Assembly: GCA_029942065.1 (NCBI GenBank)
Contig: JAPYTY010000003.1
Coordinates: 1 to 25,543 of the forward strand
Source of the DNA: Acidobacteriota bacterium
GTDB lineage: Bacteria > Acidobacteriota > UBA6911 > RPQK01 > JADFOI01
Length of the DNA stretch: 25,543 nucleotides
Direction of reading: 5' to 3'
Under the pieces are notes generated by a model that made no database searches, was not told where the DNA came from, and was given only the letters and a program-made list of their open reading frames with translations. Shown here one piece after another: positions 15,224 to 23,810 of this stretch. Position 1 is the first letter of the stretch. The number at the start of each line of letters is the position of its first letter. Position numbers and translations under genes: made by a program.

Positions 15224-18200
15224 ATGAGTTTCAAAATCACATCCACAATCCGAAACGTCAGACGAAAACTTCAGCTGGAGCGCATCGCCAAGGGCCTGGC
15301 CATCCTGATCGTCTTCCTCTTGCTAGGGTCTTTCCTTTCAACCTGGTTTCTGTCCCAGAACAACTTCTCGGACGCCTCCATATGGTGGCTTCGCATTGTC
15401 GGGATCCTGGCCTCCCTGGGTATCTGTGTTTTTTACATCTTCCGTCCACTGTGGAGTCCTCCCTCGAAAAGACAGGTGGCTCGCTTCATGGAAGAGCGCT
15501 ACCCACAGTTCCAGGAGCGGGTTTCCACCGCGGTTGAGCTGGAGGAAAACCGCACCCTGATCCCGGCTGAGCTTCAAAAAATGATCGACAGCGATGCCAG
15601 AAGGCAGCTGAAAAAAGTCTCTCAGCCTCGCTTTTATTATCCCCACCGGAGCCTCACCTCACTGGTGGCCCTGGTGCTTTCTCTGGCGGTCTTCGGCCTT
15701 TTGTTTCTGGCGGGTCCGGACGTCTATCCCTACAGCCTCGACAAACTTCTGGGCCTGTTCGACGACTCGAAACCCCCGCTCTACTCCATCGACGTCACTC
15801 CCGGAAATGTTACGATCGGAAAGCGTGCGGACCAGGAAATTCGGGCCTCCCTGCAGGGTTTTGATTCCGACAGGGTGCAGCTGGTGGTGCGCTACGAGAA
15901 TCAACCTCTGTGGGAAGAAACCACCATGCGTCCCGATCCCAGGGGAGATGAGTTTGTCTTCGTCTTCTTCGACATCCGGGATCCCATCGAGTATTACGTC
16001 TCCGCCGATGGAATCCAGTCGGAGCTTTTCAGGATTGAGGTCTCCGAGATTCCACGGGTCGAGGAGCTCAGCATCGTCCTCCGCTTTCCAGGCTACACAG
16101 GGCTCTCTGATGTGACCCTGGATGACGGAGACATTCGCGCACTGGTCGGAACCGAGGCCGCCATCACCATCAAGACCGATCAGCCGGTTCAAGGCGGCCA
16201 TATCAAGCTGGAAAACGGCCCCGAGGTGCTGCTCGAAAGCGTCGGACCTCGGGAACTCACCGGAATGCTCAAGATCTCGGTGGATGACTATTACCGGTTC
16301 CACCTCGAGGATCAGGAGGATTTCTGGAATCCGGCCTCCGATGAATACTTCATTGAAGCCCTGGAAGACCAACCTCCCATCATCAGCTTCAGCCGGCCCG
16401 GCCGGGACCGAAAAGTCAGCAACATTGAAGAAGTGTTCGCGGAAATCAAGGTCGAGGACGACTACGGAGTGAACCAGCTGGCCTTGCGCTTCTCCCTGAA
16501 TGGAGAACCGGATCAGGAAGCGGCCCTGGACTATCCCCGCGGTTCCAGTTCCTTTTCCACACCTCACACCTTCTACCTGGAAGAGTTTGACCTCCAGCCC
16601 GGAGATTTTGTGTCCTACTGGGCGGAGGCCCGAGATGCGGTCGCCACCGGGACCACCGATATTTACTTTCTGGAAGTGCAGCCCTTTGACCGCGAATACT
16701 ACCAGTCCCAGCAGGGAGGGATGCCGGGCGGAGGCGGAGCCGGGAATGACATGATGCTGGCCCGAAGGCAAAAGGACATCATTGCCGCCACCTTCAAGCT
16801 GGAACGGGACAAGGAACGTCAGGCCCAGGCGGAACGTGAGGAGAACAGCCAGACCCTGGCCCTGGTCCAGCAGCGGCTGCAGGACGAAGCGCAGACCATC
16901 GTCGATCGCATGGACCGGCGTGCCGGAGCGGTTCAGGATCCGCGCTTCAAGGAGATGACCAAGCACCTGCAGCAGGCCATCACCCACATGGAACCGGCTC
17001 ATCTTTTCTTGAATGAGCTGAAGACTCAGGAAGCCCTTCCCGAGGAACAAAAAGCCTTCCAGCAGCTGCTTCGTGCCGAAGCGCTTTTCAATGAGATTCA
17101 GGTCTCCTTCGGCCAGAATCAGGGCGGAGGTGGCGCCTCGGCCGAGGATCTGGCCGATCTGGTGGATCTGGAAATGGATCGCACCAAGAATCAGTACGAG
17201 ACGCTGCAGCAGAATCGCGAGTTCAACAGTGAACAGAGCCTGGATGAGGCCCTGGAAAAGTTAAAGGAGCTGGCCAAACGCCAGGAGCAGATGGTGGAGC
17301 GCCATCGCCGGGAGGCCATGCAGGGAAGCTCGGGCTCCTCCAACATGTCTCAGCAGGAGTTAATCGATGAAGCCGAGCGGGTGGCACGCGAGCTGGAACG
17401 TCTTTCCCGCCAGAAGCAGGACCCGGAGCTTCAGAATATCAGCCGCAGTCTTCGCCAGGCGGTTCGCGACATGCGTCGAGCTCAATCCAGCGGCCAGGAC
17501 AGCCAGGAGGCACAAATGCGTGCTCAACAGGCCCTCGAAAGGCTGCGGGAGGCACAATCGGGCCTGGGTCAGCAGCGCCAGCAGCAGGTGATGAAGGATC
17601 TCCAGCAGCTCAAAGAGCAGTCCCAGAACCTGGTCCAGGAGCAGAAGGACGTTCTCGAAAAAATGGATCAACTCGGTCCCAACGCGACCGAAGGGAGACT
17701 GACTCCCGAATTAGTGCAGAAATTTCGAGACATCCTGGGTCAAAAGACCGACTTGCAGGAAGATCTGCACAAACTGGAAGGACAACTCCATCAGAGTGCC
17801 CGTCAGATGGAGTCTCGACAGGAACAGGCTTCCCGCAAATTGAAACAGGCGGCTCTGGAAATCCGAGATCAACGCATACCCGAGAAGATGATGGACGGAT
17901 CCGATCTTCTGGCTCGCCGCTGGGTGGACATGGCCGAGGAGCGCGAAGAAGGAGTCCTGGGAAACCTGGAAGAGCTGGCCGAGAAGATCGGAGAGGCGGA
18001 GCAAGCCCTGGGGCCGGGCAATGAACCCTCCCCTCAGGAAAAACTTCAGCAGGCACTCAATCAGGTGGGGTCACTGGTGGAGAACCTGGAATCACTGGAG
18101 AATCGTGCCTCCGGTCAGCAGCAGGAAGGACAGCAGCCTGGACAGCAAGGAGATTCGCAGGATCAGGATCAGCAGGGCCAGTCTGACCAGCAAGGCAGCC

Positions 18201-18691
18201 CCCAGGATTCCCAGCAGGCACAACAGGGCAACGGCCGGCAGTCGGATCAATCCGACCAGCAAGGTCAGCAGCAAGGCGATCCCCAGCAGGCGGAAACGGG
18301 AGGCATGGCCCGCCAGGCCGGGCCCGGTTCCAACAGCCGGGGCATCGATCCCCGACAACTGGGCCGAGAATGGCGTGAGCGCCTTTCCGATGCCACCGAG
18401 CTGCAGAATCTTCTGGAAGGCACCTCCGATCTGGGCCGAGACGTGGCCGGTCTGATCCGCCGGATGCGCCGACTGGATGCGGAGCGCATCTTTTCCGACG
18501 CCGAAGAACTGGCCCTCCTCAAAGGCCAGGTGATCGACGGCTTCCGGCAGCTGGAACTGGAGATCAACCGCTCGCTCGAAGAAGGAGACGGACAGTTCCT
18601 GCGCCTGGTGGACACCGACGAGATTCCCCCGGAATTCCGTGAACGGGTCGAGGAGTACTACCGAAACCTGGCCAATCGAGAAGCACCGTAG
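15224..18691 (+). CDS. DUF4175-family membrane protein with coiled coil and Gln-rich tail
   Basis: Has 1155 residues from the ATG at 15224, chosen because GGGAG lies 5 nt upstream; an in-frame ATG at 15209 would add five residues but lacks a ribosome site. Three membrane helices lie at about 23-44, 56-73 and 143-163. A periplasmic beta-rich region (about 180-500) follows. Then comes a long, charged, helical coiled coil from about 510 to 960, rich in Gln, Glu and Arg. Residues about 964-1025 are a low-complexity run dominated by Gln, Asp, Ser and Gly. The last 120 residues form a conserved helical domain (WRERLSDATELQNLLEG onward). This matches large DUF4175 proteins that close MoxR/Bat operons. 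The tail could span or bind the cell wall; that is inference. Confidence 0.88.
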   Translation: MSFKITSTIRNVRRKLQLERIAKGLAILIVFLLLGSFLSTWFLSQNNFSDASIWWLRIVGILASLGICVFYIFRPLWSPPSKRQVARFMEERYPQFQERVSTAVELEENRTLIPAELQKMIDSDARRQLKKVSQPRFYYPHRSLTSLVALVLSLAVFGLLFLAGPDVYPYSLDKLLGLFDDSKPPLYSIDVTPGNVTIGKRADQEIRASLQGFDSDRVQLVVRYENQPLWEETTMRPDPRGDEFVFVFFDIRDPIEYYVSADGIQSELFRIEVSEIPRVEELSIVLRFPGYTGLSDVTLDDGDIRALVGTEAAITIKTDQPVQGGHIKLENGPEVLLESVGPRELTGMLKISVDDYYRFHLEDQEDFWNPASDEYFIEALEDQPPIISFSRPGRDRKVSNIEEVFAEIKVEDDYGVNQLALRFSLNGEPDQEAALDYPRGSSSFSTPHTFYLEEFDLQPGDFVSYWAEARDAVATGTTDIYFLEVQPFDREYYQSQQGGMPGGGGAGNDMMLARRQKDIIAATFKLERDKERQAQAEREENSQTLALVQQRLQDEAQTIVDRMDRRAGAVQDPRFKEMTKHLQQAITHMEPAHLFLNELKTQEALPEEQKAFQQLLRAEALFNEIQVSFGQNQGGGGASAEDLADLVDLEMDRTKNQYETLQQNREFNSEQSLDEALEKLKELAKRQEQMVERHRREAMQGSSGSSNMSQQELIDEAERVARELERLSRQKQDPELQNISRSLRQAVRDMRRAQSSGQDSQEAQMRAQQALERLREAQSGLGQQRQQQVMKDLQQLKEQSQNLVQEQKDVLEKMDQLGPNATEGRLTPELVQKFRDILGQKTDLQEDLHKLEGQLHQSARQMESRQEQASRKLKQAALEIRDQRIPEKMMDGSDLLARRWVDMAEEREEGVLGNLEELAEKIGEAEQALGPGNEPSPQEKLQQALNQVGSLVENLESLENRASGQQQEGQQPGQQGDSQDQDQQGQSDQQGSPQDSQQAQQGNGRQSDQSDQQGQQQGDPQQAETGGMARQAGPGSNSRGIDPRQLGREWRERLSDATELQNLLEGTSDLGRDVAGLIRRMRRLDAERIFSDAEELALLKGQVIDGFRQLELEINRSLEEGDGQFLRLVDTDEIPPEFRERVEEYYRNLANREAP

Positions 18692-18740
18692 GGGTTCTCA
18701 CCTCCAAGACGCAGAGAAGCCGCCTTTATCTGAGCGAAGC

Positions 18741-18770
18741 GTAGGAAGCCGCTCATAGAGCGGCCGCTAC
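18741..18770. terminator. hairpin after the operon
   Basis: GCCGCTC-ATA-GAGCGGC at 18748-18764, extended by GTAG/CTAC, forms a strong stem about 50 bp past the last stop. No T-run follows, so it may be a repeat unit or a transcript-end stabiliser rather than an intrinsic terminator. A GAGCGAAGCG word at 18732-18741 recalls the loops of the hairpin arrays. Confidence 0.4.
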
Positions 18771-18869
18771 AAAATCGTGCCCACTGACCAAAGGGCACAC
18801 GTTTGGACAATGCTCCCCCACGCGTCTCCTTCCCTCCCCTTTCCATGGTCTGATTCAGCTGGATTGAGC

Positions 18870-18875
18870 TATACT
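18870..18875 (+). promoter_or_regulatory. -10 box of tRNA-Leu
   Basis: TATACT ends 12 nt before the mature 5' end of the tRNA, an appropriate distance. The -35 region is not convincing. Confidence 0.4.
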
Positions 18876-18887
18876 GCTTCCTTCTGT

Positions 18888-18976
18888 GCCGGAGTGGCGG
18901 AATTGGCAGACGCACCAGACTCAAAATCTGGCGAGGGGTGACTCTCGTGGGGGTTCGACTCCCCCCTCCGGCACCA
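18888..18976 (+). tRNA. tRNA-Leu (CAA anticodon)
   Basis: An 89-nt class II tRNA. Acceptor GCCGGAG pairs with CTCCGGC, the anticodon stem CCAGA/TCTGG holds loop CTCAAAA (anticodon CAA), and a long variable arm (GGCGAGGGGTGACTCTCGT region) precedes the T-arm with GGTTCGACTCC. The discriminator is A and the 3' CCA is encoded, unlike the CAT tRNA at 2308. It reads UUG codons. Confidence 0.96.
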
Positions 18977-19052
18977 TTGGATGGCCCCTTGTTCTTTTCA
19001 ACAAATGGGCAAGGGTCAAGCGGCAAATCCGACCAGACGACCGGCAGTCAGT

Positions 19053-20276
19053 CTAGTCCTGGATTTTCACCAGGCCCACACGGTTCGAGCTGGTCTGGTG
19101 AATCAGCAGGTTGCCTTCCTTGGTCACCCAGAAATTCCGAATGATGCCGACGCCGGAGGGAATAACCCAGCTCTGGAATTGTTCCGTCTTGGGGTCGAAG
19201 CGCACGAGTGCGTCGGGCCTCATTCCCGACTCGTTGTACCAGATGACGTCGTCGACGACGGCGAAAGCATAGGGTTGAGCAGTCGGGCCACTGGGTGAAA
19301 GCCACTCTCGGACCTCGCCCGTTTTCGGATTGAGCCTCCCGATACGGCCTCGAGCGGAGTTTCCGTACCAGACCATGCCGTCGCTGGTGAGCCCAAGCCG
19401 GCGAATACGCGACTCTTCGTTCGGCACTTCGTAGTAGCGAACGTCCAGTGTTTGGGGATCGAGGGCCCCGATCTTGTTGGTTCCGTTGTAGGCGACCCAG
19501 ATCGTACCGTCGGAAGCTACCTGGATGCCGTAGGGCCTGGTCTCCGTCTGAACTTCGGTGATTTCACCGGTCCCGGGGTTCAGGCGCCCCAGCATGCCGG
19601 CCTGCTGGGCGGTGAAGTAAAGATTGCCATTTGGATGGAAGACCGCCGTGTGAGGGTCCCGGGCCTCGGTTGGGTATTCGGTGATGATGCCAGTCCTGGG
19701 ATCAAGTTTGCCAATGGTGGCATTGCTGTTTCCCGTGTACCAGATGTTTCCATACACGTCGGGAACCAGGCTGTGCGGCCGGGCGGCGGGCGGCAGGTGA
19801 AATTCCTCCATCTCGCCCGTCTCGGGATCCAGCCGTCCCGCCAGGCTGGCCCACATTCCCGTCCACCAGATCGAGCCATCCGGCGCCTGGATCGGGTCGC
19901 GCGACCGCTGGCCGAGGGTCGGGACCATCCACTCGGTGATCTTGATCGATGCGTCACCCGGAACCAGAGTGGGACGCCGCCCCGGCTGTTCGGGGAAGTG
20001 CTCGGTCAGGTACTTGGATATGGTGATGGCCTGGGCATCGGGCAGCGCCATCATTGTGTCGATCAGCGCACGCCAGCCAGGCTGGTCGTATCCCGACGAG
20101 CGAGTGATCCGGTTGAGACCGTGACATTGGGCGCACAGGTCCTGGACCAGCTTCTGGCCCGCTCCCGCCGGCAACCGGACCTCCTCGCCTCGCCCTCTCT
20201 GTGCTTCAGCTGGCGCAACCAGACCCAGATACAGGAAGCCCGTGACGGTTAGAATGGAAAGCGATCTGCTTTGCAT
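19053..20276 (-). CDS. secreted c-type cytochrome fused to a Vgb-like beta-propeller
   Basis: Has 407 residues with a signal peptide (SILTVTGFLYLGLVAPAEAQ). Residues 36-110 are a small cytochrome-like domain with one heme motif, CAQCH at 48-52, and a possible distal Met in MMALP. Residues about 112-407 are a propeller of six or seven repeats with the pattern DGxIWxT...GRLDPxTGExxEF, as in virginiamycin B lyase (Vgb) and related NHL/streptogramin-lyase-like proteins. True Vgb is cytosolic and has no heme domain, so lyase activity on streptogramins should not be assumed; a periplasmic redox or binding role is likelier. The start has GAGGT 8 nt upstream. The 257-bp gap ahead of it shows no clear promoter. 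Confidence 0.88.
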   Translation of the reverse strand: MQSRSLSILTVTGFLYLGLVAPAEAQRGRGEEVRLPAGAGQKLVQDLCAQCHGLNRITRSSGYDQPGWRALIDTMMALPDAQAITISKYLTEHFPEQPGRRPTLVPGDASIKITEWMVPTLGQRSRDPIQAPDGSIWWTGMWASLAGRLDPETGEMEEFHLPPAARPHSLVPDVYGNIWYTGNSNATIGKLDPRTGIITEYPTEARDPHTAVFHPNGNLYFTAQQAGMLGRLNPGTGEITEVQTETRPYGIQVASDGTIWVAYNGTNKIGALDPQTLDVRYYEVPNEESRIRRLGLTSDGMVWYGNSARGRIGRLNPKTGEVREWLSPSGPTAQPYAFAVVDDVIWYNESGMRPDALVRFDPKTEQFQSWVIPSGVGIIRNFWVTKEGNLLIHQTSSNRVGLVKIQD

Positions 20277-20533
20277 AACGATTTACCTCAAGCGCTAGAT
20301 GATCTTACGTCGTGCTAGACGGAACCCCACGATAGAGCATTCGTTCTGGACTATAGGTGGCCTCAATATAGCACCCGGGGAAACACTGGACCACCTTCTA
20401 TCAGCATTGTCAGTTTCCCCTGTAGGCCCCTTTGCGAAAACACCAACCCCACTATTTGCCCCTCTAATCCAGTGAATCTTCAAAAAGAGCTTTACTGATA
20501 ACCACCCAAACCGAATGGTCCCATTCCCCCATG

Positions 20534-20647
20534 CTACCGGGGATCCAAGAACTGATCGAGGTGCATCCAGAGAATTCGCGAATAGCGGACCAGGAACGGT
20601 GAGAGGAGGGCAAGCAGCAGAACCAGGGTAATGACGAATACGACCAT
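20534..20647 (-). CDS. small membrane protein (37 residues)
   Basis: Begins with an ATG that directly follows the stop of the 42-residue peptide gene (TAGATG), with GGAG 6 nt upstream. One membrane helix covers about 2-20 (VVFVITLVLLLALLSPFLV) and the short polar tail is RYSRILWMHLDQFLDPR. Third codon positions are about 70% G or C, like the rest of the window. I do not recognise the family. The opposite strand also has an open frame here, so coding is not proven. Confidence 0.5.
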   Translation of the reverse strand: MVVFVITLVLLLALLSPFLVRYSRILWMHLDQFLDPR

Positions 20648-20776
20648 CTACAGCTCCAAAAGAAGTATGACGATGAGAAATACCGCCACCGACAGAGCCA
20701 TTGCCATGCCGTAGCTGATGTACATCGCACCAATGCGGTGCGCAACAAGTACCAGGCGGCCCTGGACCTGGGCCAT
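20648..20776 (-). CDS. small membrane protein (42 residues), coupled upstream partner
   Basis: From ATG at 20776 it encodes a polar head (MAQVQGRLVLVAHRIGA) and a membrane helix (about 23-41, AMALSVAVFLIVILLLEL). Its stop codon abuts the start of the 37-residue gene. No good Shine-Dalgarno is seen at this ATG, and a later in-frame ATG at 20725 is possible. A plausible promoter lies about 90 bp upstream. It overlaps, on the other strand, a 78-codon ORF that could be the real gene instead. Confidence 0.38.
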   Translation of the reverse strand: MAQVQGRLVLVAHRIGAMYISYGMAMALSVAVFLIVILLLEL

Positions 20777-20864
20777 GACAGGGACAGCGCCGCCGTAGCC
20801 CTCTGGCAGGAATTCTGCATGTCAATCAAAGGGTATCAAGGGGTTCCGAAGGATTTTAAGCCGT

Positions 20865-20893
20865 ATTTTACCGGCAATGACCAGGGTCGTGAA
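20865..20893 (-). promoter_or_regulatory. possible promoter of the two small membrane genes
   Basis: On the minus strand TTCACG (20888-20893) and TAAAAT (20865-20870) are separated by exactly 17 nt. Transcription would start near 20858 and read into the small genes at 20776 and 20647. Confidence 0.35.
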
Positions 20894-21024
20894 CATGCAG
20901 TCTCTGCTGTGAATTTTCTCCTGGACCAAATCAGCTTCCAGAAGGTGGAATTGAGGCAACGACAGGGGCAATGAGGGTCGGCCTCAACCTACTCGACAAC
21001 AGTCCGCTCAGAGGTTAGTCCGGG

Positions 21025-21333
21025 TCAGGCCAATTCCGGGCTGGGCATGTCGGTTATGAGCCTGCGGTATTCGTTTTCATCAAAAGCGCGAAGGGTCTCG
21101 ATATCAACGGTACCCACCGCCCTGACGGCGAGTTCCATCTTGGCCGCGGCTTCGTCATCGGGAACATCGATGATTGCCATCATGTCGTACTCACCCAGCG
21201 TCATGTGAAAACTAAGCATTTCGCCTCCGACGGCCTCCACGGTCTCCTTGAAATGCTCGAACCGAACGGGACTGTCCTTGACATGCTCGATGCCCTTTGC
21301 TGTCCACCTTAACAGGATGACGAAATTTGCCAT
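21025..21333 (-). CDS. GYD domain protein
   Basis: Has 102 residues from the ATG at 21333, chosen because AAAGGAG lies 8 nt upstream; a GTG three codons earlier abuts that site and is unlikely. The sequence MANFVILLRWTAKGIEHVKDSPVRFEHFKETVEAVGGEMLSFHMTLGEYDMMAIIDVPDD follows the GYD family, including the GEYD motif that matches the family name. These are small ferredoxin-fold proteins of unknown function, usually cytoplasmic oligomers. The gene is single, flanked by same-strand genes with gaps near 90 and 200 bp. Confidence 0.9.
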   Translation of the reverse strand: MANFVILLRWTAKGIEHVKDSPVRFEHFKETVEAVGGEMLSFHMTLGEYDMMAIIDVPDDEAAAKMELAVRAVGTVDIETLRAFDENEYRRLITDMPSPELA

Positions 21334-21426
21334 GGTACTCACTCCTTTGAAAGGAAATTCAGTCTGAATGAAGCATCATACGGCCTGGCACGGTCCAGGA
21401 TCAACCCACAAAGATTTTCTCCGTGA

Positions 21427-23670
21427 CTAAAAGTCGATCAGATAGGTCAGCTTGGCGATCAAAGCACGCTCCAGGACCTCCCCGCCGGTCGAACGTCTCT
21501 CGTTGTAGACTACAAAAAGATCACTCAGGGGCTCATAGATGAAATTAAAACGGACATTGCTGGAGACCTCCTGCAGGGTGCTATTGTACTGAATCAGCGA
21601 ATTCAGAAACATTCGGGGACTGAAGGCGTAGTTGAAGCGTGTCGTGACCAGATCGGTGGAAAAATCGCCCGTGGGCAAATCCACCTCGTCATGTTCCCAG
21701 GAAAGGTCGGCCCTGAATCGATAGCTGTACTGAAACAGCAGGCCGGCGCTGTAGGAGTCCTTGTTCCCATCAAAAAATTCGCCTGTGGTCAGATCAAAGC
21801 TGCCGCTGAACATCCGGCTCCGGTCGCTGAAGAAATTGAGATTCACTTCCCGGAACAGGTAATCCCCCGTCGGAATCGATTGATCGGAACGAATCGGAAA
21901 GGGTTCATCCAGCCTTTCAAATCTCACTCTGTGAATGAATCGGAAGGAGCCTCCATTCTCCAGGTCCAGGTTGAACATCTGGTCAAAGTTCCGGGTCTGG
22001 AGAACGTTTTCCTGGTTGGTGATGTACTCGATTCCGGTGGACGGTCTGAACTCGCGCATCCAGGGAAACCTCTCCCCCGGTCGCAGCTTCAGGTTGAACT
22101 CGCCCTGGCTCTTTCGAATCCCGGTGCGACGGACAAACCCAGCTTCCGGGTTGAAATTCTCCTCAATCGATAGATATTCTCCCTGAATATCGTAGCGATG
22201 ATCCGCCCATCCCAGAGAAATACTGGAGGCAGTGTCCTCACCGGGAATATCCGGCGCCGAGGTCTTCAAAAAGAAGGAGGCCACCTCCAGATTTCTGAAG
22301 AACTGGAAATGGCCGTCCACACCGTAGGTTCGATGCTGTCCCCCCCCACCCTGCTTGTTGATGAAGATTCCTCCCACATCGGAACTGGCCAGGATATCCC
22401 GGCGAACCCGGGCCACGGTGAAATTGGTGGAGGGGATCTCTTCCAGATCATCGGTCTGTATCGAGAGAAAGCCCAGGCGGTAGGGCCCTGCACGGCCGGT
22501 GAGGCGCCCTCCCCCCAGAATGGGTACGACCCGGCCCCCGGACAGTCCTACTCGACGACTGAAAAACGCAATCAAATCGCGTCCCCGGTTACGGTTCCCC
22601 TGCCCGACTCTTCGAACCTGGAACATGTTGGAGTTTTCCAAAAAAAACTCCCGCTTCTCCGGGAAGAAGAGCGGAAAGCGGGTGAGATTGATCTGCTGCT
22701 GATCGGCCTCCACCTGGGAAAAATCAGTATTGACCGTCAGGTCCAGAGTGAGTCCGGACGTCAACGCGGTTTTGACGTCCAAGCCGGCATCGGGAACAAA
22801 ATCGACGTCATCTCCCTGGCGTCTTACCAGGGGCGATGAAATGTAAGGCTTCAGGTAAAGATTGCGCCCCTGGCGAATACTGCTGAGACCATTGAGTTCC
22901 CCGGCGTGTGAGACCCGGCTGGTCCTGTAGGGCCGGGGAATGGCCGACCAATGGGTGTCCTCGTTTTTGCGGCGGATCCTGCGGCTAAAGTTCACTCCCC
23001 AGATCTGGTCCTCGAGATTGTGAAAGCGCAGGGTGCGGAAAGGTATGGCGATTTCCGCCTGCCAGCCCAGTTCGGTGATTTTGGCTTTGACATACCAGAC
23101 CGCGTCCCAGTCGTAGTTTCTTCTCTCACTGTTTCCGGCCGTCTGGCCGTCCCGCTTGGCTCCCCCGGGATTGGTGCCGAAGATGAAGCTGTTTCGCCGG
23201 TCGTTAAAGGTGTCAAACACCATGGTGAAGGTGTCCGTATCTCGAGGTCTGTAGTCCCTGGAGACATCGTTGACCGTGATCCCCCGGGCACCGGCCGAGT
23301 CAAAACAGTAGATGCCCAGATACAGGTTCTCGTTATCGTAGAGGAGTCGTACTTCGGTGCGCTCGCTGCTGGGCTCTCCCATGCGCGGCTCCTGCTGGAT
23401 AAAATCGGTGGCAGGCTCAGCCAGGTTCCACTGGTTTTCGTCCAGATCTCCGTCAATCACGATGGGAGCATCGATGTAAACCGCGGTGACCGATTTTTCT
23501 CTCTGCTGGGCCAGGGAAGAGGTGCTCACACAGCACCCCACCAGGAGGAATCCCAGCAACAGAATGATCGGGTTGAACTTAACGGGACCGGTTGGCTGTT
23601 GGTTGGCTCTCAAAAAACATTCCACCAGAAAAGGAAAACGTTCGGGTTCCAAGGATTTTGCAGCTGGCAT
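21427..23670 (-). CDS. CBM9-like/DUF5916 outer-membrane-type protein
   Basis: Has 747 residues. A signal region lies at about 30-54 (FNPIILLLGFLLVGCCVSTSSLAQ), preceded by an unusually long polar N-terminus, so the true start could be later, for example near the hydrophobic core. Residues about 58-245 form a CBM9-type beta-sandwich (VIDGDLDENQW, TEVRLLYDNENLYLGIYCFD, WQAEIAIPFRTLRF). The remainder is the DUF5916 domain, with alternating polar/aromatic strands and the terminal LTYLIDF, consistent with a beta-barrel. The biological role is unknown; surface carbohydrate or peptide uptake is a common guess. The proposed ATG sits in the loop of a perfect 11-bp inverted repeat. A truncated paralogue lies at 24931. 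Confidence 0.88.
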   Translation of the reverse strand: MPAAKSLEPERFPFLVECFLRANQQPTGPVKFNPIILLLGFLLVGCCVSTSSLAQQREKSVTAVYIDAPIVIDGDLDENQWNLAEPATDFIQQEPRMGEPSSERTEVRLLYDNENLYLGIYCFDSAGARGITVNDVSRDYRPRDTDTFTMVFDTFNDRRNSFIFGTNPGGAKRDGQTAGNSERRNYDWDAVWYVKAKITELGWQAEIAIPFRTLRFHNLEDQIWGVNFSRRIRRKNEDTHWSAIPRPYRTSRVSHAGELNGLSSIRQGRNLYLKPYISSPLVRRQGDDVDFVPDAGLDVKTALTSGLTLDLTVNTDFSQVEADQQQINLTRFPLFFPEKREFFLENSNMFQVRRVGQGNRNRGRDLIAFFSRRVGLSGGRVVPILGGGRLTGRAGPYRLGFLSIQTDDLEEIPSTNFTVARVRRDILASSDVGGIFINKQGGGGQHRTYGVDGHFQFFRNLEVASFFLKTSAPDIPGEDTASSISLGWADHRYDIQGEYLSIEENFNPEAGFVRRTGIRKSQGEFNLKLRPGERFPWMREFRPSTGIEYITNQENVLQTRNFDQMFNLDLENGGSFRFIHRVRFERLDEPFPIRSDQSIPTGDYLFREVNLNFFSDRSRMFSGSFDLTTGEFFDGNKDSYSAGLLFQYSYRFRADLSWEHDEVDLPTGDFSTDLVTTRFNYAFSPRMFLNSLIQYNSTLQEVSSNVRFNFIYEPLSDLFVVYNERRSTGGEVLERALIAKLTYLIDF

Positions 23671-23690
23671 TTTACCCTATTGGAACCCGA
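23642..23690 (-). promoter_or_regulatory. inverted repeat flanking the DUF5916 start codon
   Basis: TCGGGTTCCAA (23642-23652) and TTGGAACCCGA (23680-23690) are perfect 11-bp complements separated by 27 nt. On the mRNA the loop contains AGGG and the ATG at 23668-23670. It could be an operator pair or an RNA hairpin presenting the start. Confidence 0.55.
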
Positions 23691-23810
23691 GAGTGTTCAG
23701 GTTTGAGCACAAGGAGCCTGGCGCTGGCGGGCACTGGCTGATGCTGGGTCTGGTTGGTTCCCGAATGGTACGATAAGGCGCCCGTCTTGATTGGAAGGAG
23801 TTCACCCCGA

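Noticed and set aside
15659..17050. Minus-strand 463-codon ORF
   Set aside because: Exact antisense of the DUF4175 gene, which has strong domain evidence; long antisense frames are expected in GC-rich codon-biased genes.
20295..20825. Minus-strand 176-codon ORF
   Set aside because: Low-complexity, Pro/Arg/His-rich translation typical of an out-of-frame read; no start signal or family.
20738..20974. Plus-strand 78-codon ORF with GTG start, high G/C at third positions in its first third
   Set aside because: No ribosome-binding site, no recognised family, and it overlaps the minus-strand small membrane gene with a promoter-like element. It remains the main alternative, and only conservation analysis can decide.
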